From positions 62,001 to 126,000 of the forward strand of contig CADAWR010000007.1 in the NCBI GenBank assembly GCA_902791695.1: DNA of 64,000 nucleotides, in the 5' to 3' direction. The notes beneath the pieces are model-generated. The model ran no database searches. It had not been told where the DNA came from and worked only from the letters and a program-made list of their open reading frames with translations. Positions 8,796-16,760 of the stretch are shown here, piece after piece. Source of the DNA: an uncultured Bacteroidota bacterium. Lineage in GTDB: Bacteria; Bacteroidota; Bacteroidia; Bacteroidales; P3. Both the position numbers and the translations under genes were made by a program. Position 1 is the stretch's first letter. Each line of letters opens with the position of its first letter.

Positions 8796-8875
8796 GAATG
8801 GAGAAAAAAAACGGACCTGTGTGCAATATTATCCGCACGTGTGCGTTTTTTATATTTTACGAAAACTATAACATC

Positions 8876-10432
8876 ATGAAAATACATATCGTACAGCACG
8901 ACATCCTTACCCTCAAGCCTGAGGACAACATGGAGTGGATAGCCGCCGAACTGGAGGCCGAATCTTCGCGCGAAGCACTGCTCACCGTCTTCCCCGCCTG
9001 CACCATCTGCGGCGCGCCCCTGTTTGCCGCCGCTGCATATACCGACCTGCAGAAGCGAGCCCAGGCAGCCCTGCAACGCCTGATAGAGCTGTCGGAGCAC
9101 CGTGCCTTTCTGGTGGGCATGCCGCTGCAGATTCAGGACAAGGGCCTGTGCAACGCCATCGTCTTTGTGCAGAACTGCGCCATCCGTGGCGTGGTGACCA
9201 AGAAGTACCTCACCGTCGACGAGCAGCGCTGTTTTGTGCGCGGCGAGGGTGTGCAGGTGATGGACTATCACGACCAGCGTATAGCCATAGGCTTCTACGA
9301 GGACCTCAAGGAGTTGTCGAAGGGCCATGTGGAGCAGCCCGACGTGGTGGTGTGCTGTGGCGGACAGGTGTTTGACTACCAGCGTCCTTACCGCACGCGC
9401 TACCGCATGAGCAAGATTGTGGAGACGCTCAACGCCGGACTGGTGTATGTGAACCGCATCGGCGGCGAGGGTCCGTACCTCTATGCCGGAGGTTCGATGG
9501 CCATGAATGCCGCAGGCGGCGTGCTGTGCCAGATGCCATATTTCGAGCAGGCCTGCCAGACGGTGGATATGCAGCAGCTGGAGACTGTCGATGACGAGAA
9601 GCCTGAGGCAGTGGAGCTGGTCTACAAGGCCTTGGTCTGCGGACTGCACGATTACTTTGCCAAAAACGGCCTTCAGCGCGCTGTGCTGGGTCTCAGCGGC
9701 GGCATCGACTCGGCCCTTGTGGCCACACTGGCTGTCGATGCCCTGGGCGCGGAGAATGTACACGGCCTGCTGATGCCGAGCCAGTATTCGACCGACCACT
9801 CTGTGAAGGATGCCGAGGATCTGGCCAACAATCTGGGCATAAGCTACGACATAGTGCCCATACGCCCGATGTTCGACCAGTTCCGCGAGAGCCTCAAGCC
9901 CGTCTTCGGCGACCGCGCCGAGGATGTGACCGAGGAGAACATGCAGGCCCGCATACGCGGCACGCTGGTGATGAGCTATGCCAACAAGTTCGGTGCCTTG
10001 GCGCTGAACACCACCAACCGCTCGGAGGCCGCCATGGGCTACGGCACGCTATACGGCGATTCGTGCGGTGCCCTGGCCGTGATCGGCGACCTGTACAAGA
10101 CCGAGGTGTACCAGCTGAGCGAATGGATTAACCGCGACGGCATACGCATACCGCAGAACACCATCGACAAAGCCCCCAGCGCCGAGCTGCGCCCGGGCCA
10201 GAAGGACAGCGACTCGCTGCCCGACTACGCTGTGCTCGACGCCGTGCTCAACCTCTACCTCGACGAGGATATGTGCGAGGACGAGATTGTGGAGGAGGGC
10301 TATGAACGCGAATTGGTGCAGAGGGTGCTGCGCGGTGTGGTGCGCAACGAGTGGAAGCGCCTGCAGTTTGCGCCGCAGCTCAAGGTGGCGCCGGTGAGCT
10401 TCGGGCTCGACCGCCGCTGGCCGATAAGTTAA
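8876..10432 (+). CDS. nadE: NAD+ synthetase with degenerate glutaminase domain
   Basis: Makes NAD+ from deamido-NAD+. 518 aa. The C-terminal synthetase domain is intact: the P-loop SGGIDSALVATL follows LGLSGG, with NTTNRSE, GDLYKTEVY and the KAPSAELRPGQKDSD loop. The N-terminal nitrilase-like domain (residues about 1-230) should supply ammonia from glutamine through a Glu-Lys-Cys triad. Here the Glu position is Ala41 (FPACT where FPE is expected) and the Cys position is Tyr141 (GFYED where ICED is expected); the Lys (109/110) remains. Glutaminase activity is thus very unlikely, and the enzyme is inferred to use free ammonia. I use ATG 8876; upstream in-frame codons lie in repeat-flanking DNA. 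Confidence 0.94.
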   Translation: MKIHIVQHDILTLKPEDNMEWIAAELEAESSREALLTVFPACTICGAPLFAAAAYTDLQKRAQAALQRLIELSEHRAFLVGMPLQIQDKGLCNAIVFVQNCAIRGVVTKKYLTVDEQRCFVRGEGVQVMDYHDQRIAIGFYEDLKELSKGHVEQPDVVVCCGGQVFDYQRPYRTRYRMSKIVETLNAGLVYVNRIGGEGPYLYAGGSMAMNAAGGVLCQMPYFEQACQTVDMQQLETVDDEKPEAVELVYKALVCGLHDYFAKNGLQRAVLGLSGGIDSALVATLAVDALGAENVHGLLMPSQYSTDHSVKDAEDLANNLGISYDIVPIRPMFDQFRESLKPVFGDRAEDVTEENMQARIRGTLVMSYANKFGALALNTTNRSEAAMGYGTLYGDSCGALAVIGDLYKTEVYQLSEWINRDGIRIPQNTIDKAPSAELRPGQKDSDSLPDYAVLDAVLNLYLDEDMCEDEIVEEGYERELVQRVLRGVVRNEWKRLQFAPQLKVAPVSFGLDRRWPIS

Positions 10433-10455
10433 GTTACGAATTAAGAGTTACGATT

Positions 10456-12000
10456 ATGAATAGGATAAAGAAAATAGGGCTGATAGGTCTGATGGGGCTG
10501 ATGGGTCTTGTTGGTAATGTGCAGGCCCAGATGCAGGCTCTGTTCGGTTACTCGACCTTCTACCTGCCGCAGGAGGACCGCCCCTACATGGAGACCTATC
10601 TGCAGGTCGACGCCTGGACTGTTGGCTTCGTGCAGCAGCCGTCGGGAGTGTACAAGGCTACGGTGGAGGTGACCCTTGTGGCGCGTCAGCAGGACTCGGT
10701 GGTCTACGCCAAGAAGTACGAGCTGGGCAGCCCCACGGTGGGCAGCCTCGACGAGCTGGATTTCAGCTTCCTCGACGTACAGCGCTTCTCGCTGCCCAAC
10801 GGCATATATGACATTGAGCTCTCGCTGCGCGACCTTTCGATCGAGGACGGTGTTCCCGCCAGGGTGAGCGAGAAGGTGGTGGTGAACTACGACCGCCGTC
10901 ATCCAATGATATCGAGCCTGCAGCCTATGGCCGAAGCCACCCCCACGGTGGGGGAGGGGACAATACTCTCGCGCGGCGGCTATGACATGGAGCCATACGT
11001 GAGCGACTTCTATCCCGAGCAGGTGGAGCAGATGAACTTTTACTATGAGGTCTACAACATTGAGCAGGAGGTGGGGCGCAAGCCCTTCCTGGCAATGGCT
11101 TACATAGAGCGCGCTGAGACTGGCAGCCGGTTGGACGGCATGCAGGTGGTGAGCCGAAAGAACAGCGCCCCGCTGGTGCCTGTATACGGAAGCATAGACA
11201 TCAAGGAACTGCCGTCGGGCAACTACAACCTCGTTGTCGAGTTGCGCAACCGCGACAACCAGACCATGATGTACAAGAAGGTGATGTTCTACCGCTCCAA
11301 CCCCGGTGTGAAGGCCAAGGAGATGAGCGACTTCGCCACCACGTTTGCCGGCAAGTATACCGACGAGCCCCAGCTGAACATATACCTGGACGGCCTCTAC
11401 CCGATAGCGTCGGAGATGGAGAAGGAAGTGAGCCGCGAGCTCATCAAGCGCCCCGGTCTGGAGGAGAAGCAGGCCTTCCTGTACCGCTTCTGGACGGCAC
11501 GTGACGCTATGGCCCCTGAGGCGGCTTGGCTGCAGTATAAGGAACGCATAGACTATGTGCAGGAACACTTCAGCTATCCCCGCACGCCGGGCATACACAC
11601 CGACCGTGGCCGCGTGTACCTGCAGTACGGTCCGCCGGACTTTGTGCGCGACGAGAAGAACTATGTGGGCGCCAACAAGATTGGCAGCAACCAGATACAG
11701 TCGTTCAACGACATGCAGATGGGCACCAACCAAGCTCCCACCGATGGCCTTGCGGGCACGTCGCAGGGACATGTCTACTACCTGCCGTACCAGCTATGGC
11801 GCTACAACAAGCTTGAGACCGACGATCCCAACCGCGTGTTCCTGTTCTGGGACGAGCACCGCTCGGGCTACTACACGCTGCTCAACAGCAACGCCCGAGG
11901 CGAGGTGCAAGAGGTGGGCTGGGAGCGCCGCCTATGCCGCCAGCAGTTGCCGGAGGACGCTGTGGGCGAAGTGGGAGAGCAGTTCATGAGAGGCTATTGA
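10456..12000 (+). CDS. GWxTD domain-containing secreted protein
   Basis: 514 aa, Sec signal peptide ending VQAQ, no lipobox. N-terminal half has beta-rich domains with repeated LPSGNYNLVVELR-type strands. The C-terminal half has the Bacteroidota GWxTD region, here GIHTDRGRVYLQYGPPD with Ile in place of Trp, followed by the LPYQLWRY strand. The function of the family is not established; such proteins are predicted periplasmic or OM-associated. The signal peptide contains a Gly-Leu-Met/Ile run coded by 9-nt repeats (10474-10515). Starts 23 nt after nadE and is followed 4 nt later by the acyltransferase, so probably one operon. Confidence 0.85.
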   Translation: MNRIKKIGLIGLMGLMGLVGNVQAQMQALFGYSTFYLPQEDRPYMETYLQVDAWTVGFVQQPSGVYKATVEVTLVARQQDSVVYAKKYELGSPTVGSLDELDFSFLDVQRFSLPNGIYDIELSLRDLSIEDGVPARVSEKVVVNYDRRHPMISSLQPMAEATPTVGEGTILSRGGYDMEPYVSDFYPEQVEQMNFYYEVYNIEQEVGRKPFLAMAYIERAETGSRLDGMQVVSRKNSAPLVPVYGSIDIKELPSGNYNLVVELRNRDNQTMMYKKVMFYRSNPGVKAKEMSDFATTFAGKYTDEPQLNIYLDGLYPIASEMEKEVSRELIKRPGLEEKQAFLYRFWTARDAMAPEAAWLQYKERIDYVQEHFSYPRTPGIHTDRGRVYLQYGPPDFVRDEKNYVGANKIGSNQIQSFNDMQMGTNQAPTDGLAGTSQGHVYYLPYQLWRYNKLETDDPNRVFLFWDEHRSGYYTLLNSNARGEVQEVGWERRLCRQQLPEDAVGEVGEQFMRGY

Positions 12001-12004
12001 TGAG

Positions 12005-12817
12005 ATGTACCTGATAGCGGACATAGTATATCTGATTATCTACTACCTTGTGGGTTACCGCATCAAGGTGGTGAGGCGCAACCTTGCCGCCTCCTTTCCG
12101 GAGAAGACTGAGAAGGAACGCAAGGCCATCGAGCGTCGCTACTACCGCTATCTGGCTGACATTGCGGTGGAGTTTGTGCACAATCTCTTCGCAACGCCTG
12201 ATTCCATCAAGCGCCGCTACCGCTTCACCAACCGACAGGTGGTTGACCGCTACTATGAGAACGGGCAGACAGTGATACTACTCTCGGCACACTACGGCAA
12301 TTGGGAATACATGGTCAGCTCGCTCAACATGCAGTTGCTGCATCATGGCATCGGTGTAGGCAAGCCGTTGAACGACAAGGTGACAGGTCCCTTTATTGCC
12401 AAGAAGCGCATACGCTACGGCACCGAGGTTGTGGACCAGCGTGATGTGCGCCAGGTGGTGGAGTTCTACCACCGCCACCATGTGCCCTGTGCGCTGATGA
12501 TGCTCGGCGACCAGTCACCCTCCAACCCCGTGAAGAGCTATTGGACCACTTTTCTCAACCAAGATACGGCCTTTCTCTACGGCGCAGAGCATTTTGCGCG
12601 GCAATATAACTATCCTGTGATATACTATACGGTGCGGCGTGTGCGGCGTGGCCATTATGAGATAACCTTCAGCCACTTCTGCGACAATCCGCAGGAGGTG
12701 CCGCAGTACAGCATCGTGGAAAAATACGCCCGCACCCTTGAGCGGCAGATACAGGAGCAGCCGGAATACTGGCTCTGGAGTCACCGCCGCTGGAAACTAA
12801 AACGACCTGAACAATGA
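12005..12817 (+). CDS. LpxL/HtrB-family lipid A acyltransferase
   Basis: 270 aa. Lysophospholipid-acyltransferase-like enzyme that adds a secondary acyl chain to lipid A at the inner-membrane inner face. The HX4E catalytic motif is HYGNWE; other landmarks are RRNLAASFPEK at the N-terminus, the MLGDQSP segment and C-terminal WLWSHRRWK. An in-frame stop at 11987 rules out a longer product, so ATG 12005 is used; this leaves the N-terminal membrane anchor slightly short. The stop overlaps the next gene by 4 nt. Confidence 0.92.
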   Translation: MYLIADIVYLIIYYLVGYRIKVVRRNLAASFPEKTEKERKAIERRYYRYLADIAVEFVHNLFATPDSIKRRYRFTNRQVVDRYYENGQTVILLSAHYGNWEYMVSSLNMQLLHHGIGVGKPLNDKVTGPFIAKKRIRYGTEVVDQRDVRQVVEFYHRHHVPCALMMLGDQSPSNPVKSYWTTFLNQDTAFLYGAEHFARQYNYPVIYYTVRRVRRGHYEITFSHFCDNPQEVPQYSIVEKYARTLERQIQEQPEYWLWSHRRWKLKRPEQ

Positions 12818-13821
12818 ACGTAGCTGTAGTCATACTGAACTGGAACGGACGCTCGATGCTTGAGCGCTTTATGCCCTCTGTGGTAAAATATTCGGAGAAT
12901 GTTATTGTGGCCGACAACGGCTCTACCGACGACTCTCTGGTTTTTCTTGAGGCGGAATATCCCGAAGTGAGGGTTATTAGGCTTGACCGCAACTATGGTT
13001 TCGCCGAAGGCTACAACAAGGCTCTCGCGCAGGTGGATGCCGATTATTACGTGCTGCTCAACAGTGACGTCGAGTGTACGCCACGTTGGCTCGAGGCCCC
13101 CATCCGCATTATGGAGGCCAACCCACGTATCGCTGTCATGCAGCCCAAGTTGCTTATGTACGACAGCAAGAATACTTTTGAATATGCCGGCGGCGCTGGT
13201 GGCTTTATCGATAGCTACGGTTACCCATTTTGCCGTGGACGCCTATTCTCCACCATGGAGAAAGACCATGGGCAGTATGACGACGAGTGCGATATTTTCT
13301 GGGCTACGGGCGCTGCTATGTTCGTGCGTGCCAGCGTGTGGCATGAGCTCGGCGGTCTGGACGGCGACTTCTTTGCGCACATGGAGGAGATTGACTTCTG
13401 CTGGCGTGTCCACAATGCGGGTTACCGTGTTGCATATTGTCCGCAGTCCACTCTCTACCACGTAGGTGGCGGCACATTGCCGAAAAGCAATCCCTTCAAG
13501 ACGCAGTTGAACTTCCGCAATAACCTGTCGATGCTCTATAAGAACCTGCCAGACGACAGCCGCGACAAGGTGCTGCGCCTGCGCATGTTCCTTGATGGTG
13601 TGGCGGCGGTAAAGTTCTTGCTGGAGGGACACTTTGGTGAGTACCGCGCTGTGCGCAAAGCCCACAAGGAGTTCAAGGAGTGGCGCGAGGTGCTGGAAAA
13701 AAAGCGTGCGGCCATTAAGCCACACGCTGTATCACAGGTCTATCAGGGGATGCTGTTGATAGAATACTATCTGTTGCGTCGCAAGACATTCACTGAATTG
13801 CGAGGGCGCTTCAGCCGCTGA
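12814..13821 (+). CDS. Family 2 glycosyltransferase
   Basis: 335 aa cytoplasmic GT-A enzyme of the rhamnosyl/WbbL-like group: VVILNWNGRSMLE, VADNGSTDDS, VLLNSDVE (metal-binding DxD-like) and GGLDGDFFAHMEEIDFCWR. No transmembrane part, in contrast to the GT2 at 4338-6233. Co-translated with the LpxL-like gene (ATGA overlap), which suggests a role in envelope glycolipid or LPS synthesis. The stop abuts the convergent stop of the OmpH-like gene with no intervening base. Confidence 0.9.
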   Translation: MNVAVVILNWNGRSMLERFMPSVVKYSENVIVADNGSTDDSLVFLEAEYPEVRVIRLDRNYGFAEGYNKALAQVDADYYVLLNSDVECTPRWLEAPIRIMEANPRIAVMQPKLLMYDSKNTFEYAGGAGGFIDSYGYPFCRGRLFSTMEKDHGQYDDECDIFWATGAAMFVRASVWHELGGLDGDFFAHMEEIDFCWRVHNAGYRVAYCPQSTLYHVGGGTLPKSNPFKTQLNFRNNLSMLYKNLPDDSRDKVLRLRMFLDGVAAVKFLLEGHFGEYRAVRKAHKEFKEWREVLEKKRAAIKPHAVSQVYQGMLLIEYYLLRRKTFTELRGRFSR

Positions 13822-14442
13822 TTATTTGCCTTTTATTTGCTTGTATTCCTCGTTCAGGCCTTTGACAATCTCGTCGGTGATATCCATGGCGGGGTTGAGG
13901 TACAGGGTGGGGGAGTCGTTGAAGGTTTTGCGCAGGATGATATCGAACTGCTGATTGGCGGCGTTATACTCGCGAACATAGGCGAAGATGGCATTCAACA
14001 GTTTTGTGTTTTCGCTCATCTGGCGCTCCAGTATCTTGGCGCTGAGCTCCTGCTCAAGGGTCGACATCTTATCGGCGCGCTGCTTCAGTTCGGCCTCTTT
14101 CTGCTGTTGCTGCGTCAGTGTCATGCTGGCACCGTTCTTAAGATACTCCTGGTAATCGTTCTGGAACTTCTCCATTTGCTGGCGACCGTAGGCTTCCTGT
14201 TGGTCTTTGTAAGCCAGGAGTTCCTGCTCCATGTCGATGGCATACTGGTACTTGGCCAGCAGCGTGTCTGTGTTTACATAGGCTATCGTCAGGCCTCCCT
14301 CTTTTTCCAGCGGCGCAGTGGCGTCGGCGTTCACCTTGCTCTTTGTGCCCACACCGGTGAAGTGGATAATATAGATGCCGATGATGCCTAGCAGTAGCAC
14401 GGCATTGCAGATAATCAGAATTTTGCTTGTCTTGTTTTCCAT
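13822..14442 (-). CDS. OmpH/Skp-family periplasmic chaperone-like protein
   Basis: 206 aa. Hydrophobic N-terminal segment (residues about 8-28, ICNAVLLLGIIGIYII) without a clear cleavage site, so probably an inner-membrane anchor. Then IAYVNTDTLLAKY, the start of the OmpH domain, followed by a long Gln/Glu/Lys-rich coiled coil (about 70-160) and a C-terminal beta segment (FDIILRKTFNDSPTLYLNPAMDITDEIV). Skp-like proteins hold unfolded OM proteins in the periplasm. 15 nt downstream of gltX. Confidence 0.87.
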   Translation of the reverse strand: MENKTSKILIICNAVLLLGIIGIYIIHFTGVGTKSKVNADATAPLEKEGGLTIAYVNTDTLLAKYQYAIDMEQELLAYKDQQEAYGRQQMEKFQNDYQEYLKNGASMTLTQQQQKEAELKQRADKMSTLEQELSAKILERQMSENTKLLNAIFAYVREYNAANQQFDIILRKTFNDSPTLYLNPAMDITDEIVKGLNEEYKQIKGK

Positions 14443-14457
14443 TGTATTGTTTGTGTT

Positions 14458-15981
14458 TTATTCTACTTCTCCTATTGTGTCTATGGCGCGCTGCACACGG
14501 CGTATTGTCTCCTCCTTGCCGAGCATCATCACCAGTGTCAGCATATCGGGACCGACAGTCTTGCCGACAACAGCGAGGCGCAGTGAGTTCATCACCGAGC
14601 CCATGTTCAACTCATTGCCCTTTATGTAGTCCTCAAGCAAGGCTTGATGGATGGCGTCGTACTCAAACGGCACTGTGTTGAGTATCTCTATCACCTTGGC
14701 CATGTGCGTGGTCATACCGGCTTTCCAGCGCTTTTTGATGGCCGCGGGGTCGTACTCCGTCGGTGCTACAAAGAAGTAGCAGCAGGTGTCCCACAGCTCT
14801 TTCGGGAAGGTGATACGCTCCTTCATCATGCCGGCCACCTTGACCACGTATTCGTGGCTCGCGGCTATCCCACGGGCAATCAACTCTTTCTCCAAATAGG
14901 CCGCAACCTCTTCGTCGCTGAGCATCTGGAAGTATTCGTGCTGGAACCACTTGGCCTTGTCTAGGTTGAACTTGGCTCCGTTCTTGCTGATATGCTCCAC
15001 GTTGAAGAGCTTTATCAGTTCGTCCATACTCATAATCTCTTGCTCGGTGCCGGGGTTCCAACCCATTAGCGCCAGCATGTTGACCACAGCGTGCGGCAGG
15101 TATCCCTGCTCGCGGTAACCGCTGCTCACCTCACCGCTCTTCGGGTCATGCCACTCCAGCGGGAATACTGGGAAGCCCAGTCGGTCTCCGTCGCGCTTGC
15201 TCAGCTTTCCGTTGCCTTCAGGCTTCAACAGCAGCGGCAGGTGGGCGAAGCGCGGCATGGTTTCCTCCCACCCGAATGCCTTGTACAGCATCACGTGCAG
15301 CGGAGCGCTCGGCAGCCATTCCTCGCCACGGATTACATGGGTGATCTCCATCGTGTGGTCGTCGACGATGTTGGCCAGGTGGTAGGTGGGCATACCGTCG
15401 CTCTTGAAGAGCACCTTGTCGTCCAGCAATCGGCTGTTCATCGTCACATCGCCGCGTATCATGTCGTGCACCGTGATGTCTATGTTGTCCGGGAACTTGA
15501 AGCGCACCACATAGGGCTCGCCGGCATCTATGCGGCGCTGCGCCTCCTCCATACCGAGACTCAGGCTGTTCTCCATACTGCCACGTGTAGTGCAGTCATA
15601 TTGGAATGTTTTCTTCTGAGCTTCGTATTCCTTACGCTTGGCGTCGAGGGCTTCCGGCTTGTCGAAAGCATAGTAGGCCCAGCCGTCGCGTATCAGCTGT
15701 TCGGCATACTGGCGGTACATTGCCTTGCGGTCGCTCTGGCGATAGGGTCCGTAGGGGCCGCCGATGTGCACGCCTTCGTCAAACTCTATGCCCAGCCAGT
15801 CGAGGGCTTCTATGATGTATTGCTCGGCACCCGGCACAAAGCGTGTCTGGTCCGTGTCCTCGATGCGAAGTATCATCTTGCCGCCGTTCTGGCGCGCGAA
15901 GAGGTAGTTGTAGAGGGCTGTGCGCACGCCCCCGATGTGCAGTGGCCCCGTAGGTGATGGGGCGAATCTTACTCTTACCAT
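14458..15981 (-). CDS. gltX: Glutamyl-tRNA synthetase
   Basis: Charges tRNA-Glu. 507 aa class I synthetase: [13 protein letters not shown] (HIGH-type motif) at residues about 6-18, [20 protein letters not shown], and the KMSKS-type loop GKLSKRDG. The C-terminal anticodon-binding region is complete to GEVE. The start is 4 nt from the stop of the upstream OM-barrel gene, giving a minus operon from the peptidase to the OmpH-like gene. Confidence 0.97.
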   Translation of the reverse strand: MVRVRFAPSPTGPLHIGGVRTALYNYLFARQNGGKMILRIEDTDQTRFVPGAEQYIIEALDWLGIEFDEGVHIGGPYGPYRQSDRKAMYRQYAEQLIRDGWAYYAFDKPEALDAKRKEYEAQKKTFQYDCTTRGSMENSLSLGMEEAQRRIDAGEPYVVRFKFPDNIDITVHDMIRGDVTMNSRLLDDKVLFKSDGMPTYHLANIVDDHTMEITHVIRGEEWLPSAPLHVMLYKAFGWEETMPRFAHLPLLLKPEGNGKLSKRDGDRLGFPVFPLEWHDPKSGEVSSGYREQGYLPHAVVNMLALMGWNPGTEQEIMSMDELIKLFNVEHISKNGAKFNLDKAKWFQHEYFQMLSDEEVAAYLEKELIARGIAASHEYVVKVAGMMKERITFPKELWDTCCYFFVAPTEYDPAAIKKRWKAGMTTHMAKVIEILNTVPFEYDAIHQALLEDYIKGNELNMGSVMNSLRLAVVGKTVGPDMLTLVMMLGKEETIRRVQRAIDTIGEVE

Positions 15982-15985
15982 TGGT

Positions 15986-16756
15986 TTATCTGTCGTTGAA
16001 ATTTCCTAATGCGTAGCCTATGCTCAGCATGAAGGCTGTGTTGTTTCCGTTCGGTATCTCTGTCTTCAGGCTGCTGTCGCCTCCTTGCCCCATGCTCTGC
16101 GTGATGATGCGCAGGATGTCTGGCTCTGTGCTCGTCGCCATAAAGCCGTGGTCCATATACAGCATGGCGCTCCATGGCCCAAATTGGTAGGTGAAGCCCA
16201 CCAGCACGCTCACGTCGATGTGTTTCAGATGGTTGAACACCGCTCGGTCCTTGGCCGTCCCTGTCACGTCATAGTCGTAGTTGGCTATGGGCGACGGGTT
16301 GCCCGGCGACACCACGCGGTCCTTGCAGCGCCCGAAGAGGCCCACGTTGAAGGCCGGTCCCGCAATGATACCCGCTATATGCCCGCTCTGTCGTATCGGC
16401 AGCTCCAGGCGGAAGCCCACCAGCAGCGGCAGCTGCAGGTAGTACGCGTGGTAGTAGCCGTCCCTCACGCTCATCGTGTTCTCGTTCTCCAGCACCTCGT
16501 GGAAGTTGCTGCCACGTCGATTCAGGTTCAGCCCGCTCTGCAGGTATACAAACTCGCCGAAGATGGTCTGCGTGTTGACGAAGGTGTAGTTGATGTATCC
16601 GCCCACTCCGGCACCCAGTATCGGCGACTTCGTCGACAGGTCGTCGCTGATGGTGGCCACTCCGAGTCCTACGCGCACACCGTAGTCGGCAAACTGCGCC
16701 TGCGCGCCCATCACACCCATCAGGCCCATCACACCCATTAAAAATATCTTCTTCAT
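15986..16756 (-). CDS. PorT-family-like outer-membrane beta-barrel
   Basis: 256 aa. The signal peptide contains a [10 protein letters not shown] run coded by 9-nt repeats (16706-16740) and is cleaved after AQAQ. The mature part has [28 protein letters not shown] and [15 protein letters not shown] strands, the pattern of the Bacteroidota outer-membrane barrel family related to PorT. No ligand can be predicted. Sits 4 nt from the DPP IV stop and from the gltX start. Confidence 0.83.
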   Translation of the reverse strand: MKKIFLMGVMGLMGVMGAQAQFADYGVRVGLGVATISDDLSTKSPILGAGVGGYINYTFVNTQTIFGEFVYLQSGLNLNRRGSNFHEVLENENTMSVRDGYYHAYYLQLPLLVGFRLELPIRQSGHIAGIIAGPAFNVGLFGRCKDRVVSPGNPSPIANYDYDVTGTAKDRAVFNHLKHIDVSVLVGFTYQFGPWSAMLYMDHGFMATSTEPDILRIITQSMGQGGDSSLKTEIPNGNNTAFMLSIGYALGNFNDR

Positions 16757-16760
16757 GGTC

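Noticed and set aside
8555..9799. Possible N-terminal extension of topA
   Set aside because: The frame is open, but it crosses the palindromic repeat and runs antisense through nadE; TopA homology begins at MKNLVIVES (8554).
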